From contig CANQOJ010000002.1 of the NCBI GenBank assembly GCA_947625455.1, forward strand, positions 1-38,987: a stretch of DNA of 38,987 bases, read 5' to 3'. Positions 15,401-23,166 of the stretch are shown in pieces. Under the pieces are notes generated by a model. It was not told the origin of the DNA. It did not search any database and saw only the letters and a program-made list of their open reading frames with translations. Both the position numbers and the translations under genes were made by a program. Position 1 is the stretch's first letter, and each line of letters starts with the position of its first letter. This DNA comes from an uncultured Clostridia bacterium. GTDB lineage: Bacteria > Bacillota > Clostridia > Oscillospirales > Ruminococcaceae.

Positions 15401-15958
15401 TTAGTCAATCCCTTGTTTGCTTCTTCTGACTAATTCCTTGTATATCTCCTTGCCCATTTTATTGTATTCTTTGGCAAGTTTCGGCTGACCTAAGATTTTA
15501 TAGACCTTTGCAAGTTCCTCGCACCAGGTGACAGCACCGTGTTTGCGCTTTTTCTCCCAAGTGTCGCAATAGTCAATGCAAAACGTAAGGCAGTCTACAG
15601 CGTCCTGCAATATTTCGGGAGTGCGGTAGTTTTCTTTCGGGATAATCTCTTGAAGCGTTGTAATATAATCAAAGCGAATGTTATACGACTCCGGGCAGGT
15701 GTCAATAGCCTTGTGGTAATACGGAATACCGCGCTCTAAATCGTTTCCGAAAACAACAACCCAACAGCCGATATGGCAGTAAAACTTCGCTATCGTCTCG
15801 CGCGATTTGCCTTCGGGGTTGGGGTACTTAGCCACTAATGCTTCGCCGTCAGCTATAAACTCCGTCACCTCGTCAGCGGTTTCAAGGTCGCTGTTCCCAT
15901 ATTTTTTTCTAAACGCAACGATTTCCGCGTTCAATGCTTCAACATCATATTCCGCCAT
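15401..15958 (-). CDS. TPR-like repeat protein, tandem paralogue 3
   Basis: A 185-residue helical protein, last of three tandem paralogues. All three share YPNPEG, then (F/Y)..HIGCW(T/V)VVFGxDLE, GIPYYHKA, CP(D/E)SY(N/D), TTLxEIIP and QDA(I/V)DCLTFCID, at the same spacing. The repeated helical look and motifs such as GIPYYHKALELCPDS suggest a divergent tetratricopeptide-type fold; no enzyme motif is seen. This copy is the most divergent (AIDTCPESYNIRFDY) and lacks the hydrophobic basic tail of the other two. The 22-nt junction before its ATG (AAAGGAACATAAAATG at its core) is identical to that of the preceding paralogue. Confidence 0.7.
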   Translation of the reverse strand: MAEYDVEALNAEIVAFRKKYGNSDLETADEVTEFIADGEALVAKYPNPEGKSRETIAKFYCHIGCWVVVFGNDLERGIPYYHKAIDTCPESYNIRFDYITTLQEIIPKENYRTPEILQDAVDCLTFCIDYCDTWEKKRKHGAVTWCEELAKVYKILGQPKLAKEYNKMGKEIYKELVRRSKQGID

Positions 15959-15970
15959 TTTATGTTCCTT

Positions 15971-16591
15971 TCATCTGCCGCCAAATATTCTCTTAATAAA
16001 TGCTGATATACGCATGATAAATCTGATGAAGAAGTTGGGTTCATTTTCTTGTTCAGCAAGTTCTATCGCCATTTTCGCAGACATCTTTTCACATTCGCGG
16101 GCTTTTTCTTCCTGACCTGCAATATGGTAGACGTTTGCAAGGTCCATGTATCTAAGGTCAATGCTTCGTTTTCTCTTTAGCTCCAAAGTATCGCTTGCGT
16201 CTATGCAGAATGTAAGGCAGTCAATCGCGTCCTGCACAAGTTCGGGAGTTGAATATTTTTCATTCGGGATTATCTCCTCAAGAGTTGTGAAGTACTCAAA
16301 ATGAACATCATACGAATCGGGGCAAAGTTCAAGCGCTTTGTGATAATACGGTATGCCTTGTTCAAGGTCTTGCCCGAAAACCACCGTCCAGCATCCTATA
16401 TGCTGACAGAATTTCCCAAGCCGCTCGCGGGCTTCGCCCTCAGGATTTGGGTATTTTGAAAGAATTGCGTCAGCGTCCTCAAGATACCAACCGAGGAATT
16501 TTTCGTCTTCAAGCTCTCTGCCAACGGTTTTATACTTCTTACTAAAGCGGGCAAGCTCTGCGCTCAGGGCTTCAATATTGTTTTCGGTCAT
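15971..16591 (-). CDS. TPR-like repeat protein, tandem paralogue 2
   Basis: A 206-residue protein closely similar to the copy at 16604, sharing GKFC.H/F.GCWTVVFG, GIPYYHKALELCPDS, FEYFTTLEEIIP and QDAIDCLTFCID. It ends with a hydrophobic and basic tail (NFFIRFIMRISAFIKRIFGGR) that could sit on a membrane or be an amphipathic helix; the upstream paralogue has a shorter version. Function is unknown. The gap to each neighbour is 12 nt and AAAGGAAC lies before the ATG, so the three are one transcript. Confidence 0.7.
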   Translation of the reverse strand: MTENNIEALSAELARFSKKYKTVGRELEDEKFLGWYLEDADAILSKYPNPEGEARERLGKFCQHIGCWTVVFGQDLEQGIPYYHKALELCPDSYDVHFEYFTTLEEIIPNEKYSTPELVQDAIDCLTFCIDASDTLELKRKRSIDLRYMDLANVYHIAGQEEKARECEKMSAKMAIELAEQENEPNFFIRFIMRISAFIKRIFGGR

Positions 16592-16603
16592 TTTATGTTC
16601 CTT

Positions 16604-17224
16604 TCATCTGTTATCGGTTTTCTTGAACAACGGCGAGAATATGCGCTTGAAAACATTTGGCTTCTTTGTAACGCCAAGTTCAAACGCGTATATTTCAAGT
16701 TCAGCTTTCTGCGCCTCTCTTCCGCAGCGACAGCCGTCTTCATGCTGCCCCGCTATGTCGTACACCCACGCCAGCTCCCACCAACGGCGGTCAATTTTAT
16801 ATTCCGCCTTAAGCGCGGGGGTATTGCAGTAGTTTATGCAGAATGTAAGGCAGTCAATTGCGTCCTGTATAAGTTCGGGCGTTGAATATTTCTTGTCGGG
16901 AATGATTTCCTTAAGCGTTGTGAAGTACTCAAAGTGAATATCCCACGAATCGGGACAGAGTTCAAGCGCCTTGTGATAATACGGTATGCCATGTTCAAGG
17001 TCGTTGCCGAAAACCACCGTCCAACAGCCTAAAAAATTGCAGAATTTCCCTAACTCCCCGCGGATTTCTCCCTCTGGATTTGGGTATTCGGCAACTATCG
17101 CGTCCGCGTCTGCAAGGTATTTACTGCGAATGTTATCATCTTTAAGCTTTTCGTCAATGTCTTTGTACTTCTCGTGAAACTCGGCAATTTCGGAGTTCAG
17201 AGTTTCAATGTTAATTTCGGGCAT
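16604..17224 (-). CDS. TPR-like repeat protein, tandem paralogue 1
   Basis: First in transcription order of the three paralogues, 206 residues. It has the shared motifs KFCNFLGCWTVVFGNDLE, GIPYYHKALELCPDSWDIHF and QDAIDCLTFCINYC, a WWELAWVYDIAGQHEDG helix pair near residue 150, and a basic C-terminal tail (NVFKRIFSPLFKKTDNR). The divergence in the last third, against strong conservation of residues about 40-135, suggests the middle is the functional core. It starts 17 nt after the HEPN toxin gene, so it may share that transcript. No known family is claimed beyond a TPR-like impression. Confidence 0.7.
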   Translation of the reverse strand: MPEINIETLNSEIAEFHEKYKDIDEKLKDDNIRSKYLADADAIVAEYPNPEGEIRGELGKFCNFLGCWTVVFGNDLEHGIPYYHKALELCPDSWDIHFEYFTTLKEIIPDKKYSTPELIQDAIDCLTFCINYCNTPALKAEYKIDRRWWELAWVYDIAGQHEDGCRCGREAQKAELEIYAFELGVTKKPNVFKRIFSPLFKKTDNR

Positions 17225-17241
17225 CTTTCTTACCTTTCGTG

Positions 17242-17667
17242 TTAAAATTCCTCGGCGTCAATTTTTGAGATTTCCTGCTCCGCTTTCTTAACAAAGCTGT
17301 CAACGAGATTGATATACTCATTCTTGATAGCGTCGAAATATAGTTCAATGTTTTCATTCCGATAATCGTGAGTTGTATTGTTTCGGTCAATCATCATTTT
17401 CTTCCAACGTGTACTGTCGATAAGTCCGACTTCAAAACTCACCGCAAGCGTTCTCGCAGGACCTTTAACCGTCTGATCGTCATTTGAATAACCGTAAACT
17501 GCCGTCAGCAACTCGTTCATCAGTTTCCAACATTCTTCAAACAGATTGTTGAACACAAACGCCGCCGCTAATGCCGCAACTCTGCTGTATTTGTCATCTG
17601 TTATCTGCTTGAGTTCCGCAATTGTTTCCTTAATTGCTTTCAAGCGTTCAACGTAATTGTATGACAT
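17242..17667 (-). CDS. HEPN-domain toxin / nucleotidyltransferase substrate-binding protein (HI0074-like)
   Basis: A 141-residue helical protein from the ATG at 17667 (AAGGAG lies 10 nt upstream; the ORF-track start is a TTG further up). It has the HI0074-type HEPN layout: a first helix VERLKAIKETIAELKQ, then AAAFVFNNLFEECWKLMNELL, and the Rx4H motif RNNTTH (residues 95-100) in IDRNNTTHDYRNE. In characterised HEPN/MNT pairs this motif is the RNase active site of the toxin, and the partner nucleotidyltransferase neutralises it by adding AMP to a tyrosine near that motif; here Tyr102 follows directly. It overlaps the MNT gene by 20 nt, the usual order of antitoxin first. Confidence 0.87.
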   Translation of the reverse strand: MSYNYVERLKAIKETIAELKQITDDKYSRVAALAAAFVFNNLFEECWKLMNELLTAVYGYSNDDQTVKGPARTLAVSFEVGLIDSTRWKKMMIDRNNTTHDYRNENIELYFDAIKNEYINLVDSFVKKAEQEISKIDAEEF

Positions 17668-17947
17668 CTCCCAACTTCTCCTTATCAAATTTAAACCCCG
17701 AATAATTTACATTATGCACATCAAACCTGCGTATAGTATCAATGCTTTCAAGCCTTTCGACAATCTCGAAATACTCGTCTATCCCGCAGTCTATCATAAT
17801 GTCTATATCGCTGAAACGGTTGTAATTCCCTTTAGCATATGAGCCGAAAATAAACGCGCTTTTTATTGTCGGGAAAGAGGACATCACCGCTTTGATGTTT
17901 TCAATCACGGCTTTTCGGTCGTCTGTTATGTTGTTAATTTCTGACAT
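17648..17947 (-). CDS. MNT nucleotidyltransferase antitoxin
   Basis: A 99-residue minimal nucleotidyltransferase. The fold signature GS-x10-DxD is intact: GSYAKGNYNRFSDIDIM with Gly35-Ser36 and Asp47-x-Asp49, followed by a third likely acidic position in RFDVHNV. It would transfer AMP to the HEPN partner, holding the toxin inactive. AAAGGAAC precedes ATG. The pair is immediately upstream of three repeat-protein genes, which could be cargo, additional partners, or merely neighbours. Confidence 0.88.
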   Translation of the reverse strand: MSEINNITDDRKAVIENIKAVMSSFPTIKSAFIFGSYAKGNYNRFSDIDIMIDCGIDEYFEIVERLESIDTIRRFDVHNVNYSGFKFDKEKLGDVIQLR

Positions 17948-17976
17948 TTTGTGTTCCTTTCTCTTATTTTAAAATG

Positions 17977-18309
17977 CTAATCGCTGAACCACGAGCCGTT
18001 GTATTTCTTCTGCGCCCTGTTTCCTATCAAAAAACAAACAGCAAAACCAACGCCGAACAATATCCACCCAAACTCGGCGCGTAAAATAAGGTCAACAATT
18101 CCGACAAGGCAGATGCAAATGCCCAAAATCACCATTCCCACGCCCCAAAGCGTTGTGTACGGCTTTATGTCCTCGGTTTTTACGTTTTTACAGTGATAAT
18201 CATGTATCAGCCGTATTTTCTGCTTTTTCCACAGAAATACCCCGACCGCGATACACAAAACGCCAATCGGCAAAGTAATTATCATTTCAACTATTCCTGC
18301 GGCATACAT
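17977..18309 (-). CDS. DUF3784-like small membrane protein
   Basis: A 110-residue integral membrane protein from the ATG at 18309, chosen because GGGAGG lies 9 nt upstream; the ORF-track start lies in a stretch with no ribosome site. One helix spans IITLPIGVLCIAVGVFLW, then KKQKIRLIHDYHCKNVKTEDIKPYTTLWG, then two more helices (GMVILGICICLVGIVDLIL and FGWILFGVGFAVCFLIG). The layout helix - IHxYH-xNVKxED - two helices is that of the DUF3784 family found in Firmicutes. Function unknown. Confidence 0.75.
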   Translation of the reverse strand: MYAAGIVEMIITLPIGVLCIAVGVFLWKKQKIRLIHDYHCKNVKTEDIKPYTTLWGVGMVILGICICLVGIVDLILRAEFGWILFGVGFAVCFLIGNRAQKKYNGSWFSD

Positions 18310-18433
18310 TTTATTCACCCTCCCAACAGCACAGCGAGGTTTTAGATTTAAGGCGGGCGCAATGATGAACATTCCCGCCAAGACGTTCAGCTTTTTCGGT
18401 TAAGCTGTACCGTCGCATTAACCGTTCATATTT

Positions 18434-18763
18434 TTAATTAAGTCCGCTCACGGCAATCAAAAACATTGTTAAAACAAGCGCGATTTTCCCTATAATAAAC
18501 CACCTGCGGGCATGGCGAAACTGTTTCTCCGTGCAGTTTTCGGGACACGAAAAAACGTTGGTATGCTGTGGCGATACAGAGCAAAGCGTACATATGCCGT
18601 AGATAATGACCGTCAAAATCAACATTATTATTGCCTCGCCCGATATTTTCCCAAGCGCAAACATCAAAATATATCCCGCGACAGCGCACGCCGTGACAAT
18701 AATCGCCGCTATCTCAGCGAACTTTTCACCTTTAGTGTAAATCAGCTTTTCATTAGCGTTCAT
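18434..18763 (-). CDS. Small membrane protein, unrecognised
   Basis: A 109-residue protein starting at the ATG at 18763 with AAAGGATAACC just before it. It begins MNANEKLIYTKGEKFAEIAAIIVT and has three predicted membrane helices: about residues 17-37, 42-60 and 88-106. Between helices two and three is a cysteine-bearing segment (TLCSVSPQHTNVFSCPENCTEKQFRHARRW). No family is recognised. It is upstream of the DUF3784-like gene in the same direction and both may belong to one unit. Confidence 0.6.
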   Translation of the reverse strand: MNANEKLIYTKGEKFAEIAAIIVTACAVAGYILMFALGKISGEAIIMLILTVIIYGICTLCSVSPQHTNVFSCPENCTEKQFRHARRWFIIGKIALVLTMFLIAVSGLN

Positions 18764-18897
18764 AACGGTTATCCTTTCATCTTTGCAGTTAAGCCGCACC
18801 GCTTGTTATTATAACGTTCAACTTTGCGAAGTCAGCTCACTTTTTATTATTGCAGCAAAGCCTTTCGTTCAAGCTGCACGTCAAACTGACCGCCGTT

Positions 18898-19704
18898 TCA
18901 GACGTTCATGTACTTATTCAAAAACTCAATTGAAAGCGGAATCCAGCGCCTTACGGTAGGGCGCTGATAGTTTTCGTTGCCCGCTACTTTATCGCAGGTA
19001 GCTATTCCGTGAGGTCCCTCGTCGAACATGTGAAACTCCACGGGAACTTTGTTTGAAATGCACGCTTTCGCCATAACAAGCGAGTTGTGCGCCGAAACGC
19101 TCTCGTCTGTTGCCGTACACCATATAAAAACGGGCGGTGTTTTTGGAGTAACGCGGTTTTCAAGCGACAATCTCGATAAATCCGAACGGTTCATTTCTTC
19201 TCCGAGCAGGGTTTTAAAACTGCCCTCATGCGGCGCGGTAACGCCGCTTATGACGGGATAGCATAAAACAGCCGCATTCGGGCGCAGTTCTTCCGAAGTA
19301 CATTCAAGCGTTTTTACAACAAAGCTGTCGTTCCACATTGTCGCAAGACAGCCCGCAAGATGACCGCCTGCCGAAAATCCCAGCACGGCAATTTTATTCG
19401 GATCAATCTTGAACTCCTCCGCCCTCATGCGTATTTTCAAGAACGTATACGCCGCGTCCAGAAGCGGCGCAGGAAACCGCGCGTTTACCGAATACGTCAC
19501 AACAAACGCCGTATAACCCGCCGCGAGATACTGAAACGCCACAGGCTCGCTTTCCCTCTCCGATATGTGATTATACCCGCCGCCGGGGAAAATAACCACT
19601 GACGGACGCTTTTCGGTGTACGCGTTGCCCGAAATCCCGTCGGGGAGATAAGCCTTTACAAACGCGGTCTTTTCCGCGTTTATTGAAAACGTCTTTACTG
19701 TCAT
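18898..19704 (-). CDS. Alpha/beta hydrolase, acetyl-esterase-like
   Basis: A 268-residue esterase. The oxyanion motif VVIFPGGGYNHIS takes the place of HGGG; the nucleophile elbow is GFSAGGH in KIAVLGFSAGGHLAGCLA (serine near residue 122), an aspartate is in WCTATDESVSA and the histidine in FDEGPHGIA. This pattern is that of the BD-FAE / acetyl xylan esterase group, which removes acetyl groups from plant polysaccharides or oligosaccharides. No signal peptide is present, so it would act on imported oligosaccharides. Given the pectin enzymes 10 kb away, a role in plant-polymer use is plausible but not shown. AAAGGCGGG lies 7 nt before ATG. Confidence 0.87.
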   Translation of the reverse strand: MTVKTFSINAEKTAFVKAYLPDGISGNAYTEKRPSVVIFPGGGYNHISERESEPVAFQYLAAGYTAFVVTYSVNARFPAPLLDAAYTFLKIRMRAEEFKIDPNKIAVLGFSAGGHLAGCLATMWNDSFVVKTLECTSEELRPNAAVLCYPVISGVTAPHEGSFKTLLGEEMNRSDLSRLSLENRVTPKTPPVFIWCTATDESVSAHNSLVMAKACISNKVPVEFHMFDEGPHGIATCDKVAGNENYQRPTVRRWIPLSIEFLNKYMNV

Positions 19705-19790
19705 AATATAACCCGCCTTTCAAAATTTCGCTGTTTTTCGACATTAAACAGCAAAAAAAATTTCCTATGTCTGCCAATATCAAAAAAACG

Positions 19791-21128
19791 TTACTTGTTT
19801 TTCTTTACCTTTTCTCTGAATTTATGCCATTTTTCGCGGTTCTTCTCGTTGGTTTTGCGTATGCCCGCGGGAATACTGCGGAAACGCTGGATACTGTCGG
19901 TTATGTTGTCTATAGCCGAGAAAAATTCCTCCTGTATAACGCCCTCTCTGCGCTGAGTTTGTCCGCTCATACAGCGTTCAATCACGGCGGGATAACGGTC
20001 AAACGCGCGTTTTACTGCGGTTTCCCAGGAAATGTAAACCTCGTTCATTGCGTTTTCGCCTATCTCGCGCAGTTTCTCGCGGTTTGCCGCAGCAAATTCG
20101 AGTTTTTTCGCCATATCAACAGCGTCAGCCTTGCAGATAATGCCTGTTCTCCCGTCGGTTATGCCCTCCGCCGCGCAGCTGCCCTCAAGCAAAACCGAGC
20201 CGACTCCGCACGCCGCCGCTTCCCTTACGACAATGCCGTTTGTGTCATATTCCGACGGGAACAAAAACAACTCCCCCGCAGTATAGAATACCCTCAACTC
20301 CTCGCGGTCGTATACTGCTCCCGTAAAAATGCACTTATCGGAAAGTCCTAATTCCTCGGCATATTTTTCCATTTCATCGCGCTCTTGCCCGTCGCCTACA
20401 AACATCATTCTGAAATCAATATGCTTTTCGTCAAGGATTTTCAGCGAGTCAAGTATAAGCTTTATCCCCTTATACCACATGAGCCTGCCCACAAACAAGA
20501 ACAACACCGTATCATCGGGAATGTCAAATGCGCTCCTCAACGCATACGCCTCGTCGCTGTCCGCTCTGCCTCTCGGGAAATCAACGCCGTTTTCCATGAC
20601 GTAAATCTCGCCCTCGTAGCCTATTGAGCGCAGATTTTCACCCGCTCCCTTGCTTACCGTCCATACCTCATCGCAGGCGGAGATATTGTTCACAACGAAC
20701 TTTATAACCCTGTCCGCCATAAGTTTATTCGGTATGGCGTGATAGATGTCTATATCAAACTTTGTATGATATGTAAACACTATCGGAATGTTGTTCTTTT
20801 CGCGGAGTACTCTCGCCATGACGGTAGACGCAAACGGGCAGTGGCTGTGTATAATGCTCGGCTCGCCCATTGTAAGAGCGTTTAGTTTACTGCTCGAAAA
20901 CGGGTAGCCCATTCTGTAGCCCCATATCTTCTGGGTATTTATGCTCCTGTAACGAATAACGTCAAACGGATAATCGTCAACAACCCCCGGATATTCGGGA
21001 GTTACCACTGTTGCACGTCCGAGTCCGTTTGAGATGATGTTCGCGTAATTTACGACAGCGTTAGCAACCCCGTCAATAATAGGCGGGAAAGAGTCGTTCA
21101 TAAGGCAGACGCCGAGTTTGTCATCCAT
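19791..21128 (-). CDS. Glycosyltransferase family 4 (diacylglycerol-glycosyltransferase-like)
   Basis: A 445-residue GT-B glycosyltransferase. The N-terminal domain has MNDSFPPIIDGVANAVVNYA and HSHCPFASTVMARVL, VFTYHTKFD; the C-terminal nucleotide-sugar domain begins FLFVGRLMWYKGIKLILDSL and contains FLFPSEYDTNGIVVREAAACG, the E-x7-E motif with the usual substrate-binding glutamates. The last 60 residues are rich in Arg and Lys and could bind membrane lipid head groups. The N-terminal signature is that of alpha-glucosyl-diacylglycerol synthases and relatives; a lipid acceptor is an inference. A very good promoter at 21167-21195 lies directly upstream. Confidence 0.85.
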   Translation of the reverse strand: MDDKLGVCLMNDSFPPIIDGVANAVVNYANIISNGLGRATVVTPEYPGVVDDYPFDVIRYRSINTQKIWGYRMGYPFSSSKLNALTMGEPSIIHSHCPFASTVMARVLREKNNIPIVFTYHTKFDIDIYHAIPNKLMADRVIKFVVNNISACDEVWTVSKGAGENLRSIGYEGEIYVMENGVDFPRGRADSDEAYALRSAFDIPDDTVLFLFVGRLMWYKGIKLILDSLKILDEKHIDFRMMFVGDGQERDEMEKYAEELGLSDKCIFTGAVYDREELRVFYTAGELFLFPSEYDTNGIVVREAAACGVGSVLLEGSCAAEGITDGRTGIICKADAVDMAKKLEFAAANREKLREIGENAMNEVYISWETAVKRAFDRYPAVIERCMSGQTQRREGVIQEEFFSAIDNITDSIQRFRSIPAGIRKTNEKNREKWHKFREKVKKNK

Positions 21129-21166
21129 TTTATATCGACCTCTTGTATTTTAATATATATATTATT

Positions 21167-21195
21167 ATTCTACCATATTTTTGCTGAAATTTCAA
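21167..21195 (-). promoter_or_regulatory. Sigma-A promoter for the GT4 gene
   Basis: Minus strand TTGAAA (21190-21195), 17-bp spacer, TAGAAT (21167-21172), about 40 nt before the ATG, in the gap after sigF. Confidence 0.78.
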
Positions 21196-21223
21196 GAGGT
21201 TTAATGCAAATTGTACAAAGGAT

Positions 21224-21865
21224 TCAAGCAAGCTGTTTTCGCATTTTTTCGAGTATCTTCCGTTCTTTTCTTGAAACGCTTACCTGTGAAATGCCGAGAA
21301 TTTTTGCGGTTTCGGTCTGGGATTTATTGCAGAAATATCTTAAGGTTATAAGCGCACGCTCGCTTTTTTCCAGAGAACTCAGGCACTGTTCAAGCGCAAG
21401 CCTGTCAATCAGCCTGTTTTCACAGCTCTCCTCGGCAACGTCAATTTCACTTCCGTCCTCCTCGCAAGTGAGCGATACGGCGGGGAGCATTGCCGATACC
21501 GCTTCCGCAACGTCGCTTTCGTCAACTCCGAGTTTCTCTGCAATTTCGCTTACGGTCGGCTCTTTACCGTCTTTAGACAATTCCTCGCGCACCTTTGCGA
21601 CTTTCAGCGAAAGTTCTTTAATTGAACGGCTGATTTTAACCGCTCCGCTGTCGCGGAAAAGGCGCTTTATCTCGCCCAATATAACGGGTACGGCATATGT
21701 TGAAAAACACAAGCCTCTTTGTTCGTCAAAATTTGCGCACGCTTTTACAAGTCCCACACACCCCGCCGAATACAGCTCTTCGTATTCTATCCCGCGCCCG
21801 CGAAATCGGTTTGCAAGAGAATGAACGAGCGGGAGATTTGCTTTTACAAACTCGTCATTGTTCAT
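21224..21865 (-). CDS. sigF: Sporulation sigma factor sigma-F
   Basis: A 213-residue RNA polymerase sigma factor of the SigB/F/G type, started at the ATG at 21865 that overlaps the end of spoIIAB by 11 nt. Regions: 2.1-2.2 near LVHSLANRFRGRGIEYEELYSAGCVGLVKA, 2.4 in FSTYAVPVILGEIKRLFRD, region 3 in KEPTVSEIAEKLGVDESDVAEAV, and region 4 helix-turn-helix SQTETAKILGISQVSVSRKERKIL. Its position after spoIIAA and spoIIAB identifies it as sigma-F rather than the similar sigma-G. It directs forespore genes after asymmetric division. No clear Shine-Dalgarno is seen, so coupling to spoIIAB is likely. Confidence 0.93.
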   Translation of the reverse strand: MNNDEFVKANLPLVHSLANRFRGRGIEYEELYSAGCVGLVKACANFDEQRGLCFSTYAVPVILGEIKRLFRDSGAVKISRSIKELSLKVAKVREELSKDGKEPTVSEIAEKLGVDESDVAEAVSAMLPAVSLTCEEDGSEIDVAEESCENRLIDRLALEQCLSSLEKSERALITLRYFCNKSQTETAKILGISQVSVSRKERKILEKMRKQLA

Positions 21866-22319
21866 TTTCGTATGTAGTAAGCTGTTTTTCAAGAGTGACT
21901 GACGTGCCTTTGCCTTTTGCGGAACGAACTTTTACATTGTCCATAAAGCTTGACATAACCGTAAAGCCTAAACCCGAACGTTCTTCGCTTTCGGGCGCGG
22001 TGGTAAATTCGGGTTTCATGGCTTGCTGTATATCTTCAATACCTTTGCCCCTGTCCTTTATTATTATCCGCAGAAATCCTCCGCTGTAAAGCCTTAGCGT
22101 CATCTCAACAATTCGCCTGCCTGCGTCCTCCTCGTCTCTGTAGGCATGAACAACCGCATTTGTCACCGCTTCCGACACCGCTATCTTTACCGCCGCTATA
22201 TCCGACGCAGCGGGATCGCACTGCGCCGCAAATGCCGCGGCAACAGAGCGCGAAAAACTCTCGTTTCTTGAAAGCGCGGGAAAACGCAAAGTACATTCGT
22301 TTATAAGTTTTCGTTTCAT
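21855..22319 (-). CDS. spoIIAB: Anti-sigma-F factor, serine kinase
   Basis: A 154-residue GHKL-type kinase that binds sigma-F and phosphorylates SpoIIAA. ATP-binding motifs are the N-box SEAVTNAVVHAY, G1 DRGKGIED and G2 RSGLGFTVM. Order and overlap with sigF (11 nt) and the gap of 16 nt to spoIIAA are as in the classic operon. AAGGAG precedes ATG. Its length is close to the usual 145-150. Confidence 0.94.
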   Translation of the reverse strand: MKRKLINECTLRFPALSRNESFSRSVAAAFAAQCDPAASDIAAVKIAVSEAVTNAVVHAYRDEEDAGRRIVEMTLRLYSGGFLRIIIKDRGKGIEDIQQAMKPEFTTAPESEERSGLGFTVMSSFMDNVKVRSAKGKGTSVTLEKQLTTYENEQ

Positions 22320-22335
22320 TTCTTTAGTTTGCTCC

Positions 22336-22668
22336 TTAAAGAGTTGAATAGTCGCGCTTTTCGCTGTTGACTATCACATATGACAGTCCCGAAAAGCGTA
22401 TCATGTCGGCAATTTCCTTTTTGGCGTTTTTTACCAGTAATTCACCGCCTACTGCCTTTACCGCTTTTAATCTTCCGAGAATAAGTCCCACGCCCGAACT
22501 GTCCATAAACCCGACTTCAGCCATGTCGATTATCAGAAGTTCAGGTCTTGAACTCGCTATAACCTCGTCTATGCTTACTCTCAATTCCCTCGCGGCATGG
22601 TGGTCAATGTCGCCCGAAATTGACGCTGTTATCCTCCGCCCGTCATTGTAAATCTTAAGCAATTTCAT
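22336..22668 (-). CDS. spoIIAA: Anti-anti-sigma factor SpoIIAA
   Basis: A STAS-domain protein of about 110 residues: ASISGDIDHHAARELR (family ELDHHTAE-like) and GFMDSSGVGLILGR, whose second serine is the SpoIIAB phosphorylation site. Unphosphorylated SpoIIAA releases sigma-F from SpoIIAB. The start is uncertain. The ATG at 22668 is only one base from AGGGGG, while a TTG at 22662 has the same ribosome site at ideal spacing; the ORF-track GTG at 22683 lacks one. No convincing sigma-H promoter was found upstream. Confidence 0.9.
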   Translation of the reverse strand: MKLLKIYNDGRRITASISGDIDHHAARELRVSIDEVIASSRPELLIIDMAEVGFMDSSGVGLILGRLKAVKAVGGELLVKNAKKEIADMIRFSGLSYVIVNSEKRDYSTL

Positions 22669-22683
22669 TCCCCCTTGAAACAC

Positions 22684-23119
22684 TTTTCAAAGCGTTTTCC
22701 ACATTCTTTACTCCATATATACGATATACGGCGCGCGGTCAGCGGAAAAGAAACCTTATCTTTCTGAAGCTTGTCCATTTATGTACTTACCGCAGGCGTA
22801 ATACGGAAAAGTTATGTTTCCCCGTTACCGAAAACAATAGAACATCAACCGAAAGAACAGGTTACATTCTTATTATATCAAGGCTTGGGTGAAAATTTTG
22901 ACGATATGCGCAAGCGAAAAAGCATTTTGTTACGAAGTTTTGGCATTTTCAGGCAAGATTTTAAGATTTGCCGTCATATTTTTAAAACTTGCAAATTTTT
23001 CATAAAATTTTCACAATAACAGCTTATAATTTTCACAATGTGAGGTTATACTTAAATTACATTCAAGGAAAGAATGTAATTAAATTTGCTAACCACCCTT
23101 TTCATAAATTACCAACCAG
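22684..23119. other. AT-rich intergenic region with a small inverted repeat
   Basis: No gene is supported here. A minus-strand TATAAT at about 22871-22876 (from ATTATA) is the only promoter-like signal for spoIIA and has no good -35 box. AATTACATTC (23055-23064) and GAATGTAATT (23072-23081) form a 10-bp inverted repeat with a 7-nt loop, and TTTTCACAAT occurs twice around 23006-23040. The purpose is unknown; an untranslated RNA cannot be excluded. Confidence 0.4.
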
Positions 23120-23160
23120 CATCAGCGCCCTAGGGGTTTAAAACCCCTAGGGCGCTGATG
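23120..23160. repeat. Perfect 41-bp palindrome
   Basis: A 20-bp arm starting CATCAGCGCCCTAGGGG, one central A, then its exact reverse complement. It directly precedes element R7. There is no T-run on either side, so it is not a standard terminator. Confidence 0.9.
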
Positions 23161-23166
23161 TACTTA

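Noticed and set aside
22684-22900. Sigma-H promoter for the spoIIA operon
   Set aside because: I looked for AGGAWWT with a GAAT box at 12-14 bp and found no acceptable match, so none is reported as a feature.
22771-23019. 82-aa ORF on the + strand upstream of spoIIA
   Set aside because: It starts at a TTG with no ribosome binding site, has no recognisable motif and lies in AT-rich leader-like DNA.
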